Source: Dendrophyllia cribrosa
Taxonomy: Eukaryota; Cnidaria; Anthozoa; Scleractinia; Dendrophylliidae
Reading direction: 5' to 3'
DNA: 64,000 bases
NCBI GenBank assembly: GCA_024195265.1
Contig: JAJLRJ010000009.1
Coordinates: 582,501 to 646,500 of the forward strand
The notes beneath the pieces are model-generated. The model saw only the letters and a list, made by a program, of their open reading frames with translations. It made no database searches and had not been told where the DNA came from. A program made the position numbers and the translations under genes. Below are positions 34,601-43,977 of the stretch, one piece after another; within the stretch, counting starts at the first letter, position 1; every line of letters starts with the position of its first letter.

Positions 34601-34648
34601 TTAGAAAAGGAAGCTAACGATCTTAGAAAGCTGCTGAACCCAAATTAA
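13672..34648 (+). CDS. TTC17: Tetratricopeptide repeat protein 17, 15 coding exons
   Basis: Exons, all with GT-AG borders and consistent phases: 13672-13788, 15893-16155, 16689-16914, 18268-18377, 19678-19825, 20306-20445, 21193-21391, 21763-23840, 24199-24304, 24631-24684, 27308-27385, 31179-31298, 32917-33003, 33313-33369 and 34481-34648, giving 1316 residues. An N-terminal signal peptide is followed by ATHWTVTEDGRIQQQ, a hallmark of TTC17. Exons 4-6 hold the N-terminal TPR block (SSWVLLNLAAYYWRIKG...CLRQALYFSP); exons 12-15 hold the C-terminal TPR block with a parallel STSWVILNIASLYWRVQG motif; AWLSLDTKNIDVRTHVDF across exons 8-9 matches the conserved region before it. Vertebrate TTC17 (about 1140 residues) is linked to actin organisation and ciliogenesis and carries a signal peptide; TPRs are protein-binding scaffolds. 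The middle TPR block of vertebrates is not seen; exon 8 is expanded instead. Orthology is confident; the exon model is unsupported by transcripts. Confidence 0.92.
15239..15402. mobile_element. Foldback MITE in TTC17 intron 1
   Basis: GTTGTGGTTTAAATTTTTCT at the left is mirrored by AGAAAAATTTGAACCACAAC at the right, with internal complementarity continuing almost to the centre. It has no coding capacity; a frame across it is an artefact. Confidence 0.75.
16280..16385 (+). repeat. G-run-rich segment in TTC17 intron 2
   Basis: Several runs of four to fourteen G residues occur within 100 bases, including GGGGGGG near 16296, 16330 and 16371. The composition could form G-quadruplexes in the transcript. 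Similar G-rich, CATGG-containing DNA lies near 49.09-49.16 kb. Confidence 0.55.
16915..18267 (+). other. TTC17 intron 3, no further gene
   Basis: The intron runs from a GTCAGT donor to a TTCCATTGCAG acceptor. It holds two diverged copies of a short block (GATGCAAACTTTTGAAGC near 17560 and CAATGCGATCTTTTGAAAT near 17872), probably old repeats, and nothing else recognisable. Confidence 0.5.
18950..19590 (+). repeat. 32/35-bp minisatellite in TTC17 intron 4
   Basis: About 19 copies of GGGCCTGCTACACTGTAATG followed by a TCGATAGTAACT part. Two length classes differ by a three-base insertion (TGTCGATAG versus TGCCGTCGATAG). The array ends about 90 bases before the exon 5 acceptor. Confidence 0.93.
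21763..23840 (+). CDS. TTC17: TTC17 exon 8: 692-codon charged low-complexity insert
   Basis: This single exon supplies over half of the protein. It opens in frame after CTTCTCTTTCAG and ends at a GTAAGT donor at 23841. Most of it is rich in Lys, Ser, Glu, Asn and Asp, with loosely repeated modules of the form (S/N)DAKV-x-EKSE(L/S)K around residues 400-600 of the exon, and it is predicted disordered by composition. A predicted coiled-coil-like stretch (EEARLALKRLKSIIKTVSQA) lies about 120 residues in. Only the last 60 residues or so look conserved with TTC17 of other animals. Codon use is normal and there are no stops over 2 kb, so it is real coding sequence. Confidence 0.88.
25743..26087 (-). 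pseudogene. Penelope-like GIY-YIG nuclease fragment, inverted copy
   Basis: A 114-codon frame contains VIYCITCTFCKKIYIGETGRR followed by a conserved Arg-rich helix and HFNLTNHSKQHM, the pattern of the C-terminal GIY-YIG nuclease of Penelope-like elements. The reverse transcriptase part is absent. It is nearly identical to the copy on the other strand at 26151-26485. Confidence 0.8.
26151..26485 (+). pseudogene. Penelope-like GIY-YIG nuclease fragment, direct copy
   Basis: This is the mirror copy of the fragment at 25743-26087, with the same KKIYIGETGRR motif and the same C-terminus INERFSFN followed by a stop. It lacks an upstream reverse transcriptase, so it is a truncated copy. Downstream DNA reaches the hammerhead-like motif at 26576. 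Confidence 0.78.
26576..26624 (+). ncRNA. Hammerhead-like motif, second Penelope family
   Basis: Stem I is GATTC/GAATC plus GCT/AGC with an internal loop. The core is CCGACGA (26584-26590; the usual U4 is C here), then one extra A. Stem II is GGGC/GCTC with loop TAGC, followed by GAAA, palindromic ACGT (26607-26610) and C at 26611. The layout matches the motif at 12895 while stem sequences differ. Further copies lie at 26898-26942 (+) and 25603-25651 (-). The U4 change may weaken cleavage. Confidence 0.5.
28120..28390 (-). repeat. Dispersed non-autonomous repeat, inverted copy in TTC17 intron 11
   Basis: Read on the minus strand it begins with GGTGCTATGTCA and contains the CTTGGGCTGCAGATG and GGAAATGGATTGCAACTTGA core shared with 9.24-9.58 kb and 2.45-3.5 kb. 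A shorter, more decayed piece follows near 29.07-29.29 kb. Confidence 0.6.
29480..30410 (+). repeat. 38-bp minisatellite in TTC17 intron 11
   Basis: About 18-19 copies of AACAATCAAACACAACACAA plus GATAGCGCGCACTAACGT. Copies at the ends are more diverged. The array is interrupted at 30174-30346 by a foldback element, after which one or two further units resume. Confidence 0.92.
30174..30346. mobile_element. MITE inserted into the 38-bp minisatellite
   Basis: The ends CATTGTTATATAACATTT and its near complement AAATGTTATATAACAATG enclose two further inverted segments (GGTTCAACAATGTTA / TAACATTGTTGAACC and ATTATCTTTGACT / AGTCAAAGATAAT). It sits between two blocks of the minisatellite, so it is younger than the array. 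Confidence 0.82.
30506..31170 (+). repeat. 84-bp tandem repeat ending in the exon 12 splice acceptor
   Basis: Eight copies of an 84-bp unit starting GTGTCTGCTCGTAAGCTAGT and ending in TTTTAATTTTCTCTTGCTTT plus TTGTTTGAG. The last copy diverges only in its final bases to TATATTTGTCAG, the acceptor of TTC17 exon 12 at 31179. Each upstream copy therefore repeats the branch-point-like and pyrimidine-rich part of a real 3' splice site. The 28-codon length keeps false frames open on both strands. Confidence 0.92.
31420..32205 (+). repeat. 45/46-bp minisatellite in TTC17 intron 12
   Basis: About 17 copies of GGGACTAATTACAAAAGCTT followed by TTTATTGCCACCCAAAGTTTGTTTGA. Length variants arise from TTTTTA versus TTTTAA and from an occasional extra T. 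It begins about 120 bases after exon 12. Confidence 0.92.
32335..32625 (-). mobile_element. AT-rich insertion with trinucleotide tail and flanking direct repeats
   Basis: An AT-rich block of about 200 bases containing AATAATAAT and TTATTATTATT runs is flanked by near-identical copies of TTTTCCGTCCCG plus TATTTTTCAAATAT (about 32339 and 32577). A GCTTTATTAACAATTTAA segment matches one near 45.07 kb. It is probably a truncated LINE copy in reverse orientation with its target duplication. Confidence 0.45.
33475..34400 (+). repeat. Irregular minisatellite in TTC17 intron 14
   Basis: The first part has three to four units of CAAAACCAACTGTATCTTGC plus GCACTGGTTAGACGTTTCCC with intervening T runs. 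The second part has about 20 shorter units around CGCGCTTAGCACTGGTTACA plus TGTTTTCC. The array fades about 80 bases before exon 15. Confidence 0.88.
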
Positions 34649-35665
34649 ATACATGTTGTCTGCTTTTCATCCTCTGAGTCGCATATTTCGCTTACCCGGC
34701 GGGCCCTGGCACTAGGAACTAGGCCGTAACACTGGGAACTAGGCCCTAGCACCAGGAAGTTTAGGGGTTAGGGCTCCGGGGAACTATCTCCCTTCACCGA
34801 CCATCTTTATAAATCTCATTGGAAATATTTCTCTGTCAAAACGCTGTACTTAGACTCTCTCGTAAACGACCATCTCCCTTCACCGACCATCTTTATAAAA
34901 TCCCATTTGAAACATTTCTTAGTCAAACGCTGTATTTAGACTCTTTCGTAGGCGACCGTCTTTTTATAGGTAACTACTTTTCCTGAACGCGCGCACGCGC
35001 CCCACTCCCTCGTTCCCGTCCCCTTTCTATGCAGTTGACTGTCTCGTAAGCGACTACCTTCAGGGCCAGAAACCTCCCTATTTTTTCCCTTTGTTCTGAG
35101 TGCTGCCCACGCAGCCTATCGACTGTATTTGGACAAAAATCCTTGTCTTTACACGTTTAAATATATGACAGAAGCTAGAAGGATCACGATGATCGCTAGT
35201 GAGAAAATCGCTTCGAATTCCGTTTGAAGGCGTCGTTTTCGGCGTGTGGTTGTTCAAACTCCCCGTCTCACTGAATGAAAATATAATTGCATTGCCGTAC
35301 TACCGAATTTCAACAGCTTTCATTGAAAGAACTGTAAAAAAGGAGGGAAAATAGGGCGAATTCGTATTTGAGCTTGCAACAGAAAGGTGTCTTTATTTCT
35401 GACAGCGTGCGGGAGTATTGGAATTTTATTTGTATTTGTTAGAAAATGTTTAAATGCTTTTAAAAAGCCTTGTTTAGTGTTCAGAGTTCTACGCTTTGTT
35501 CCTCTTTAAAATTCTTCACAAAATTCCTCCTTTAAACTTTTAATTTAAACTTTATTTTTTTAAGGTATACTTTGTTAACGGTGGAATTTCTTCGCACATT
35601 ACTCGTACCTGTCTTTCGCGGAGGACCGTGAAACTCAGTGTCGCCTGATTTTTGTTTCATTATGT
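34649..35665. other. TTC17 3' flank, no gene
   Basis: This should contain the TTC17 3' UTR; no canonical AATAAA was found close to the stop. A block of about 90 bases (ACCATCTTTATAAA ... AAACGCTGTA) is tandemly duplicated at 34798-34960. Nothing else is recognisable. Confidence 0.4.
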
Positions 35666-35669
35666 ATTT

Positions 35670-36078
35670 AAGGCCCGGTTCAGACGCTGAACTTTTCATG
35701 TGCCGAACTTAATTCGAATTTGGACCGACCCAAATTAACAAAAGTACGCCTGTTGATTCAGACGCCGAACCTAATTAGCCGAACTTAATTCAGTTTGAAG
35801 AGAAACAAATCGAAAGGTCAGCGATTTTCAGGCAAAGATGTCAGAACACGCACCAGTCGTTATAATAATTTATGCATTAGGTTCGGCTCATGAAAAGTTC
35901 GGCGTCTGAATCAAAGCCGTTCCAAAGCCGAAATTCCCGGCTAAGCCAGGCGGAAAGAACGGCTGAGCCGTTCCAAATTCAAATAGCCGTTCTTAATTGA
36001 TTCAGACGCCGAACTTTTCATGTACTTAATTCACGGTATTAGGTTCGGCTCATGAAAAGTTCGGCGTCTGAACCGGGT
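35670..36078. mobile_element. MITE with GTTCAGACGC(C/T)GAAC ends
   Basis: CCCGGTTCAGACGCTGAACT at the left and AGTTCGGCGTCTGAACCGGG at the right are near-complementary, and internal copies of TTCAGACGCCGAACTTTTCA in both orientations show an internal duplication or nested copy. It lies between TTC17 and the DMT gene and has no coding capacity. Confidence 0.82.
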
Positions 36079-36798
36079 CTAAGTCAACTTAAAGTAAGGA
36101 TATATTTGGTAAATTTAACCTGGGTCTAGTTTTACGTAGAGTAAATGCAATAAATTTAGTGGCAAGATAACTATTTTTTCTTGATAAACGCAGATGGTGA
36201 ATGTCTTCTTATTTCTCAAAAATATAAATTATATTTTTAATTGTCCCGTGCTTGTTATATTATAAAATAAAGTCCTAAGAAGATACTTTAAACAATCGTT
36301 TAAACGTGGTATCAAATTTTCATCTCATATTTTAATAACCGTATCATGTATAAACAGCACCTTAATTGGCTTATTGCAACAGAAGTTGCAGAAACAGTTT
36401 ACATTACGCAACGCTTGATAATGTCGCAGGGTTGCAGCAATTCTTTGTAGAACCGAGTTTTACTTACTCCCATATATAAATGACGGCTGTGCTCGTCGAA
36501 AATTTTCGAAACACCCTGAACAGTACCAGAATCTTGTTTGATGGGCGTGTCTCAAATGGACCATACCCCTTAGAGGTGCCAGTCGGCTCGATACCCACGT
36601 ACCGTGATAATTCTAACGGTGGTTATTTTAGATTTTAGAACCCTAAGCGATACCAATCTACCTGGTTAGAACTGCAATGATGTGTAAGGCAATTTTTCCG
36701 AGCAACTTGTGTGCCAACAAAATTACGAGACAAGTTGCATGGAACGTTATCTAGTTTGTAATTGTTAGGTAACTGTTTCATCACTGCCATTCACATCC
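36079..36798. other. Intergenic stretch downstream of two convergent genes
   Basis: It is AT-rich and has no supported gene. An AATAAAG at about 36266 could serve polyadenylation but cannot be assigned. The right end should include the 3' UTR of the minus-strand DMT gene. Confidence 0.4.
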
Positions 36799-39700
36799 TT
36801 AGTTCACTGTTTTTTCCTCGTCTGGAGGACCTTCAGGAACAAATGTATCATACTCCGACACTTTCACATAGCCGTACGAATCATGTATCAACTTTTCTTC
36901 TTCTTTCTTTTTTCTCTCTTCGGCAAAATTCGACCACACGACTGCCATTAGTCCGAACACAATAAAAACGCCCCCGAAATATTCCAGAGTATTCAGGACT
37001 TCCCCTAAAATGAAATACGACAAGATGGCGCAGAACAGGACCTGAAGAGGCCAGGTCGCTGTGACAAGTGACGCAGACATCTGCATATTACACCAGGAAA
37101 TTAAAAGATAGCACAGCCCAGAGGCTATGAAAATGGCGTAGAGAATCGGGTAGATTTCCTCCTTAGGAAAGTATGTAAACTTTTCTGGCTTATTAACGTA
37201 GTACAGCGAAGCCAAAGCCATGAACATTGCGCCAAACATGTAACTCCACGCGGTAACAGTCACGGGTTTAGTTTTCCAACAAGACTCTTCTTTGTCAAAG
37301 ATGAATTTTTTTTGAAGAAGAATGTAAACCGCCATGGAAAGCGTGTTTCCCAGAAGAAATATGTACCCCATAAATTGGATGTCACCAGAGTTGATAGAGT
37401 CACCGTGATCTGTCGCTTCGCCAGAGTTCTTTTGTACCGTCATCACTATGGCACCAGCCGCAGCAAGAAGAATTCCCAGACACTTGGCCCAGCCGCGCAA
37501 GGTACGGAAGTCTGGGAATGGTTCTATTCGTACAATGATGGCGAGTAAGGCAGTCCATACGGGAATGGCGGGTTGAAATATTGACGCAATATTGGCGTTT
37601 GTATAGTAAATGCCAAGTAGGTACAATAACTGATTTCCAAACATTCCTGTTAGGCCTAGAACGATAAACAGGGGAAGTTCCCTGCGGATTAACGAAAATA
37701 ACGTCAGAATTTTAAAGCGATTTTTATTTCGCTCGCTTGACATTATGGGAAAATAGACCGGCTGCTGCGGGAAATTCATTCTAATTCATGCTGTGTTCAC
37801 ATCCGAAAGATGTTTGGAGTAAACATGTTTCAAACGAAACACGTTTCCCGTAAATATGTTTGCACTTTCATTGTTCACATTGTGCTGTGTTCACACGAAG
37901 GGTGAACCATGTTTAGTCTGATCACGAATGAAACATGTTTCACTATGCCCGAGTGTTCACACGAGACGGCGCATGGCGCGAATCATGATCGAAACATGTA
38001 GTGCGCTCCAAGCGGGGGTTCTCTCATATGTAAGGTACGGGGATGCACATCGTCTCGTTTAGGGGTGTAAATAACGGATTTTGGTATCACAGGGTGGCAC
38101 GTGAAGAATAGCTAAAGATTTATGACAGTGCTTTTAAAATTTATTATAGGTGAAAGCATTCGATGACGAGTCTTTATCGCCATTTTAGTCACTATAACTC
38201 TTGTTTGTCTGTCTTTTAAGAATGGTATCTTTTGGGGGTCAAATAAAGCTTGGGCCACACTCATTGTGGAGACTGAGCACCAACGTTTGCCACTGATATG
38301 GGTAGCCATAGGGAAACCCATGACTGGTTAGTGGTAACCCATATGAGCTATGACTGGTTAGTGGTAACCCACATGAGCTATGACTGGTTAGTGGTAACCC
38401 ACATGAGCTATGACTGGTTAGTGGTAACCCACATGAGCTATGACTGGTTAGTGGTAACCCATATGAGCTATGACTGGTTAGTGGTAACCCATATGAGCTA
38501 TGACTGGTTAGTGGTAACCCACATGAGCTATGACTGGTTAGTGGTAACCCATATGAGCTATGACTGGTTAGTGGTAACCCACATGAGCTATGACTGGTTA
38601 GTGGTAACCCACATGAGCTATGACTGGTTAGTGGTAACCCATATGAGCTATGACTGGTTAGTGGTAACCCACATGAGCTATGACTGGTTAGTGGTAACCC
38701 ACATGAGCTATGACTGGTTAGTGGTAACCCACATGAGCTATGACTGGTTAGTGGTAACCCATATGAGCTATGACTGGTTAGTGGTAACCCACATGAGCTA
38801 TGACTGGTTAGTGGTAACCCACATGAGCTATGACTGGTTAGTGGTAACCCACATGAGCTATGACTGGTTAGTGGTAACCCATATGAGCTATGACTGGTTA
38901 GTGGTAACCCATATGAGCTATGACTGGTTAGTGGTAACCCACATGAGCTATGACTGGTTAGTGGTAACCCACATGAGCTATGACTGGTTAGTGGTAACCC
39001 ACATGAGCTATGACTGATTAGTGGTAACCCACATGAGCTATGACTGGTTAGTGGTAACCCACATGAGCTATGACTGGTTAGTGGTAACCCACATGAGCTA
39101 TGACTGGTTAGTGGTAACCCACATGAGCTATGACTGGTTAGTGGTAACCCACATGAGCTATGACTGATTAGTGGTAACCCACATGAGCTATGACTGGTTA
39201 GTGGTAACCCACATGAGCTATGACTGGTTAGTGGTAACCCACATGAGCTATGACTGGTTAGTGGTAACCCACATGAGCCATGACTGGTTAGTGGTAACCC
39301 ATATGAGCTATGACTGGTTAGTGGTAACCCATATGAGCTATGACTGGTTAGTGGTAACCCACATGAGCTATGACTGGTTAGTGGTAACCCATATGAGCTA
39401 TGACTGGTTAGTGGTAACCCACATGAGCTATGACTGGTTAGTGGTAACCCACATGAGCTATGACTGGTTAGTGGTAACCCATATGAGCTATGACTGGTTA
39501 GTGGTAACCCATATGAGCTATGACTGGTTAGTGGTAACCCACATGAGCTATGACTGGTTAGTGGTAACCCACATGAGCTATGACTAGTTAGTGGTAACCC
39601 ACATGAGCTGTGACTGGTTAGTAGTAACCCACATGAGCTATGACTGGTTAGTGGTAACCCACATGAGCTGTGACTGGTTAGTGGTAACCCATATGAGCTA

Positions 39701-41336
39701 TGACTGGTTGGTGGTAACCCATATGAGCTATGACTGGTTAGTGGTTGCCTTTGTAAACCATCAACCTATCGTAACTAAAAAGAAAACATAGAATACACGA
39801 TCACTGCAACAAACCGTTGAGAATGGCCGGATCTGGGCTTCCAGACCTAGATATTAAAATACTTTAAGTGAAACAAAAGAAACGACAAAATGATCCTTAG
39901 GGCAGAAAAACAGAAGGAGAAGCAAATAAAATTGGCATATAATAGTGCCCATATTCCACTTTTATTTTATTTGCATCTGCTTCTGTTTTTCTGCCGTAAG
40001 GATCTGTTTGTCGTTACTATCGTAACTGACGCTGGTTACCCAAATGATCCCAGAAAGCTTAGGCTATGTTCACAAATATCAACATGTTCACATTCTGAGT
40101 GTAATAAGGAATTGTGGGTACGAAAAGCAGTAGTTTGTGGGAGTAGTGCCTCGGAACTAACGCAAAATGCGTGCACACTGGGAACCGGTACCCACTTTAG
40201 TGACCGAGTACAAGGTTGAGACCTTGTACTCGGGCACGGGCACCGTGCCCGAATTCTGGCGTGGGTACTTGAAAAAATGGTGTGTTCACATTAGTGCCCA
40301 GCGATAATCGTACTCGGGAACCGTGCTCGGGCACCAAGTGTGAACATAGCCTTAGTGACAAAAGCTGGTGCTCAGGCTCCATAACTTTTCTGGAGTGGCA
40401 AATTGGTTTCCTTTAGGGGTTTAATGAACAATTTCCGACGAGCATCCCCATGATACAAAAGCACAGCCTTTCGAAATATTGGATTCAAATACAATTTCCA
40501 TACCGTTTAATCAGCCTTGCTTTTGTATCATACTGTTTCATTTTTACGCTGATTAGATCCTTTACTACAGGATCCGGTGCTCTTATTTTGTCACGGTGGT
40601 CCTTGCAAACACAATTACGTTTTTGAGCATCCCCATACCTTTAATATGGAGTCGGGGGGGGACTAAATGCATAAATATGTCCCTGAGAGAAACACAACTA
40701 CAGAATACAGGGCCACTTTTGAAGACAGTCAGTTGGGTTGTCTATTCGTACGTGACAAAGCGCGACAGGAAACTCCACATCCTACGTACGGGTACCAGCA
40801 ATTATTTCACAACACCTTTATCACTTAGCGATTCATAGTTAAATCACTTCCAACTGATAATATTAAAAATTGGGGGATTTTTTGTGATTTAAAACTTCTT
40901 AACGTAATCAAAACTGCACATTATGAAAAATTCCTTACGCATCAGGATGTGGAAGCTCGTGATCACAAAATGTCTGGCGAAAAATCGCTTGACAGGTCAG
41001 TCAATAAAAACTTTTTCAAATACAACGATAAAGTGAGGAGAAAACTTCCTCTTGTAGGTTAACACAAACAACTGAATTTTACTTTACTGAATTAAAGGGA
41101 AAAGTCGCAAATCGTATAAACTCTTACCTCAGGGATGGAAGTTGAATTGTCTTCTCGGAAACAAAAGCGGCGAGTAGAAGCACTGGAAAACATCCCGCAT
41201 CTCGAATCAAGCTGAAGATTAAAGGATCTGCTTGGTTTTCTTTAGCAAACTTTGAAACAATAACTCCATAAGCTCCAAAGCCAAGTTGAACAACTACAAG
41301 AGCAAGCCATACGATCCAAACACCCGTGACCGCCAT
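36799..41336 (-). CDS. EamA/drug-metabolite-transporter family membrane protein (paralogue A)
   Basis: Two exons on the minus strand: 41128-41336 and 36799-37681, joined in phase 2 (donor GTAAGAG; acceptor preceded by TTAATCCGCAG), giving 363 residues. The protein is strongly hydrophobic with about ten membrane segments in two EamA-like halves: a first half with VWIVWLALVVVQLGFGAYG and a GMFGNQLLYLLGIYYTNA segment, and a second half ending ATWPLQVLFCAILSYFILGE and a lysine-rich cytosolic tail. It resembles plant WAT1-related and other EamA transporters of small metabolites; the substrate is unknown. The start at 41336 was chosen over 41369 because the paralogue begins at the equivalent MAV. 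The 3.4-kb intron carries a minisatellite and two foldbacks. It lies head to head with paralogue B at 46433. Confidence 0.85.
38318..39744 (+). repeat. 30-bp minisatellite in the intron of DMT paralogue A
   Basis: About 47-48 highly uniform copies of TGACTGGTTAGTGGTAACCC plus ACATGAGCTA. The main variant is ACATG versus ATATG; two units carry GGTTAG to GATTAG changes 150 bp apart, and a few have AGCTG or AGCCA. Uniformity points to recent expansion. The plus-strand frame repeating DWLVVTHMSY is an artefact of the 30-bp length, and the gene is on the other strand. Confidence 0.96.
39881..40015. mobile_element. Hairpin-forming foldback in the DMT intron
   Basis: About 55-base arms (AACGACAAAATGATCCTTAG at the left, CGTAAGGATCTGTTTGTCGTT at the right with mismatches) enclose a short loop around 39945. 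The length and imperfect pairing suit a small MITE or a precursor hairpin. Confidence 0.7.
40056..40357. mobile_element. MITE with AGGCTATGTTCACA ends
   Basis: TTAGGCTATGTTCACA at the left is complementary to TGTGAACATAGCCTTA at the right. The interior is rich in short palindromes such as GGGCACGGGCACCGTGCCC. Related TGTTCACAC motifs near 37.80-37.97 kb suggest a second decayed copy upstream of DMT exon 2. Confidence 0.78.
40358..41127. other. Remaining part of the DMT A intron
   Basis: No gene or clear repeat is visible apart from short inverted blocks near 40.45-40.53 kb (TGATACAAAAGCA / TGCTTTTGTATCA). The segment ends at the exon 1 donor. Confidence 0.4.
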
Positions 41337-41679
41337 CTTGGATTGAATTGAGTAATGATGGTGCGTCACGCCATACTTCCGGTGAGTTCAGTCATGTGAC
41401 GTTGCGTAACTCTCGAAGTCAAGAGTGAAATAAATATTTGTTTAAAACGTGAAAAAATAGTAAATAATAAACGAAATATTGTAAAACTGTCTATGATTTT
41501 CATATTCATAAAAACTGTCGTGAACTAAATCACTATGACACTTTTTTACAATCAGTTTCGTTTATTATTTATTATGTTTTACGTTTTTAACAAGTATTGA
41601 TTTTTTTTATCAAGTGTCACGCATCACCTGGAAAACAGCAACTTTTACTCCAAGTTAACGGGGCAATGACAGACATGAC

Positions 41680-42110
41680 AGCATTTTTAGTATCATTTCA
41701 GTATGAATGGAAATCTAAAAATAATGTTCCAGTTTAGTTAATTGTTACTATGCTGGTGCAATGAAACTATAAACTAGCAGTAATCGGAGATTATGGAGAC
41801 GCGTTCGAAGGAATTTCCGGCGGAAATGAGCCCCTGAAAAAAGCAATAGGGGCGGCCATTTGGAAGAATCTCAAATTTTACTGCATGTAAGGCACAGGTC
41901 AACCAACACGAAATTAGAATTGCGTTCTTCGAACGCGATAAATGAGTTTGGTTGCGGATGGTCTGGATGCAAATGGATAGTAGATGGTCGATTTTTTCAA
42001 GTTCTTTCCTTGTGTCTTGGAAAAATCGCTCAAATCTGATTGTGGTTAGTTCTCTCTTCGACAAAACACTTGGTATGTCCCTCCTAATGCTATAATAGCC
42101 TTTTATGAAA
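41680..42110. repeat. Decayed dispersed repeat upstream of DMT paralogue A
   Basis: It contains ATTTTTTCAAGTTCTTTC, AAAATCGCTCAAATCTGATT and a TTCTCTCTTCGA segment that align with the family at 2.5-3.4 kb and 9.24-9.58 kb. It is interrupted by unrelated sequence near 41.78-41.93 kb. Confidence 0.45.
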
Positions 42111-42374
42111 GAGCAAAGGTGCTCATACCATAATGATTTGATTTTTTAATATAAGCGTCCAGGTTGGTAGCTCTAGGGAGGGCGCTTATTGGAGAGGGGC
42201 GCTTATTGGAGAGGGGGCGCTTATTTTTTTAGACAAAAACATACGAGCGTAAAAAACCTCTTTAAAGAACAACAGAACATGTACAATTCACACAGTCAGA
42301 ACAACAGCATTTTATTATTTTAATTATTATTATTAGCATTAGTTATATGTACAATAATTATTATAATTTCAGCT

Positions 42375-43315
42375 AGCGTTATGGCTCCGTCAATTCCAAG
42401 CCCGCTCATCGCCCCCCCCCCCCCCCCCCCCCCCCGGGCATTTGTCGGGCATTTGTCTTTTTTCAAAAAAAAAGTTGCACATGCCCCACGGTGGGGTCAG
42501 CTTATATGTACAAATCCCCACGGTGGGGCATCTGAAAGAGTGCAAATGCCCGACCCATGGGACAAGATCAAAATTTTTATTTCAATGATTATTGATGGAA
42601 ACAATAATTGCACACAAATAAATGGATCTTTATATTCATGCTAGGAATTCTTTCGTTCTATCTCAGAATTACTTATATCCGTTTCCTCATCCGTTCTAAA
42701 TATTTGTGTTATTTTTCCACAAAACTTTTGACCCCAATAATTTCTTGTCGATTCTCGTTAATGTTATTACTTTTGATTAAAATTGATATGCTTACGTTCA
42801 ATCCATTTACATGTAAGGTCGCCGTTGATTGAAATGCTTTTTCATGAAGTTAAGTTGCTATTGAATTTTTAAATAGCCAGATTCTTCTGTTACGACATAT
42901 CACGATGGAAAGACACCAAGGCCACGAAAATTTGAAAATTTGAAAATTGAAAATTTGCCGTGATATAGATATTGTCTTCTGTGGCACTTGACAGGGTAAG
43001 GCAAAAGGCGGCCTGTTTTGAAAATTGTGTGAAACTTAAATATTTTCACTTGAAAAGTGCGGGACTCAAACGACGTTTATCAACTCAGTTTTTATATTTT
43101 TAAATTGGGGGCAAACAGAAAATTTAAAATAAACAACGGAGCATGTACGAATTTTATATTCATAAGGTAACGTTGTTTTGACAATGCCCCACCCCCGGGC
43201 TGAGCTGTTTTAGCAAATGCCCCACCCTTGGGAAGGAAAAGTTATAAAATGCCCGACAAATGCCCGGGGAAGGGGGATGAGCGGGCTTGGAATTAACGGA
43301 GCCATTATATTGTAA
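42375..43315. mobile_element. Nested element with inverted ends and a 24-base C run
   Basis: ATGGCTCCGTCAATTCCAAG at 42379 is mirrored by CTTGGAATTAACGGAGCCAT near 43305, and GGGCATTTGTCGGGCATT by its complement near 43255. A homopolymeric C run (about 42411-42435) sits in the left end. Frames over this run are artefacts. Confidence 0.7.
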
Positions 43316-43319
43316 GTAA

Positions 43320-43389
43320 TTTTAATTTTTATTACTGTTCGGCGCAGGTGAGCATTTAGGTATGAAACCTGCGCACTATAAATGTTAAA

Positions 43390-43422
<33 letters not shown>

Positions 43423-43501
43423 TTCCAAATTCCAATTAGATCTGGAAAGTGTCCCCAATTAGTACTCGCGTGCTAGATACCTTTGACACTTAAATAAAGT
43501 G

Positions 43502-43554
<53 letters not shown>

Positions 43555-43555
43555 C
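43320..43555 (+). mobile_element. Two LINE-type 3' tails with ATT repeats
   Basis: GAAACCTGCGCACTATAAATGTTAAATATT followed by (ATT)n (43383-43420), then CTTTGACACTTAAATAAAGTG followed by a longer (ATT)n (43502-43553). The AATAAAGTG plus triplet tail is the same arrangement seen before the giant ACT tract at 53.85 kb. Confidence 0.5.
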
Positions 43556-43977
43556 AACGGAGAATAGTTCGCATAATTTCACTATTAATATACATCGATG
43601 TCTTCAATGTCACTTTCTTCGATAAGATAGCTTTGTGGCGTAGAATCTTTAATTGGTGGGGGGGGGGGGGGGGCTTATTAGAAAGGGGGCGCTTATTGGA
43701 CGGGGCGCAAATTCGAATCATTACGTGACATTTCATTGTAAAGTCAAGGGTGACTAGCTGTCAAAATAGCCTGCGCGCAGAAGAAATATGAGATGTCTGT
43801 GTTCAGGTTCCTGCAGTAAAAAAATCCTCAATCGCAATTTAAAATTGATATTCACTTAATTCTTTATCAGTGTACAAACTACTTATTTTATTACTGTTGC
43901 TGTTTTTTCGGCGCATTAAACTTCTCACCGGTATTCTGATCGCTGCATGATTTGGTTGCGGTATAAAGACGCGAGAG

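Larger units (their letters stand above)
42130..43735. mobile_element. Non-autonomous element with GCGCTTATT-rich ends and a nested MITE
   Basis: AATGATTTGATTTTTTAATA with GGGCGCTTATTGGAG repeats at the left corresponds to GGGGGCGCTTATTGGACGGG and CGAATCATTACGTG at the right. The 5' and 3' halves are not simple inverted copies over their full length, so boundaries are tentative. A second inverted-repeat element lies inside (42375-43315), plus two LINE-type tails ending in ATT runs. Confidence 0.5.

Noticed and set aside
38298..39791. Long frame repeating DWLVVTHMSY
   Set aside because: The 30-bp unit is a multiple of three; the tract lies in an intron on the strand opposite to the gene, and two units carry stops.
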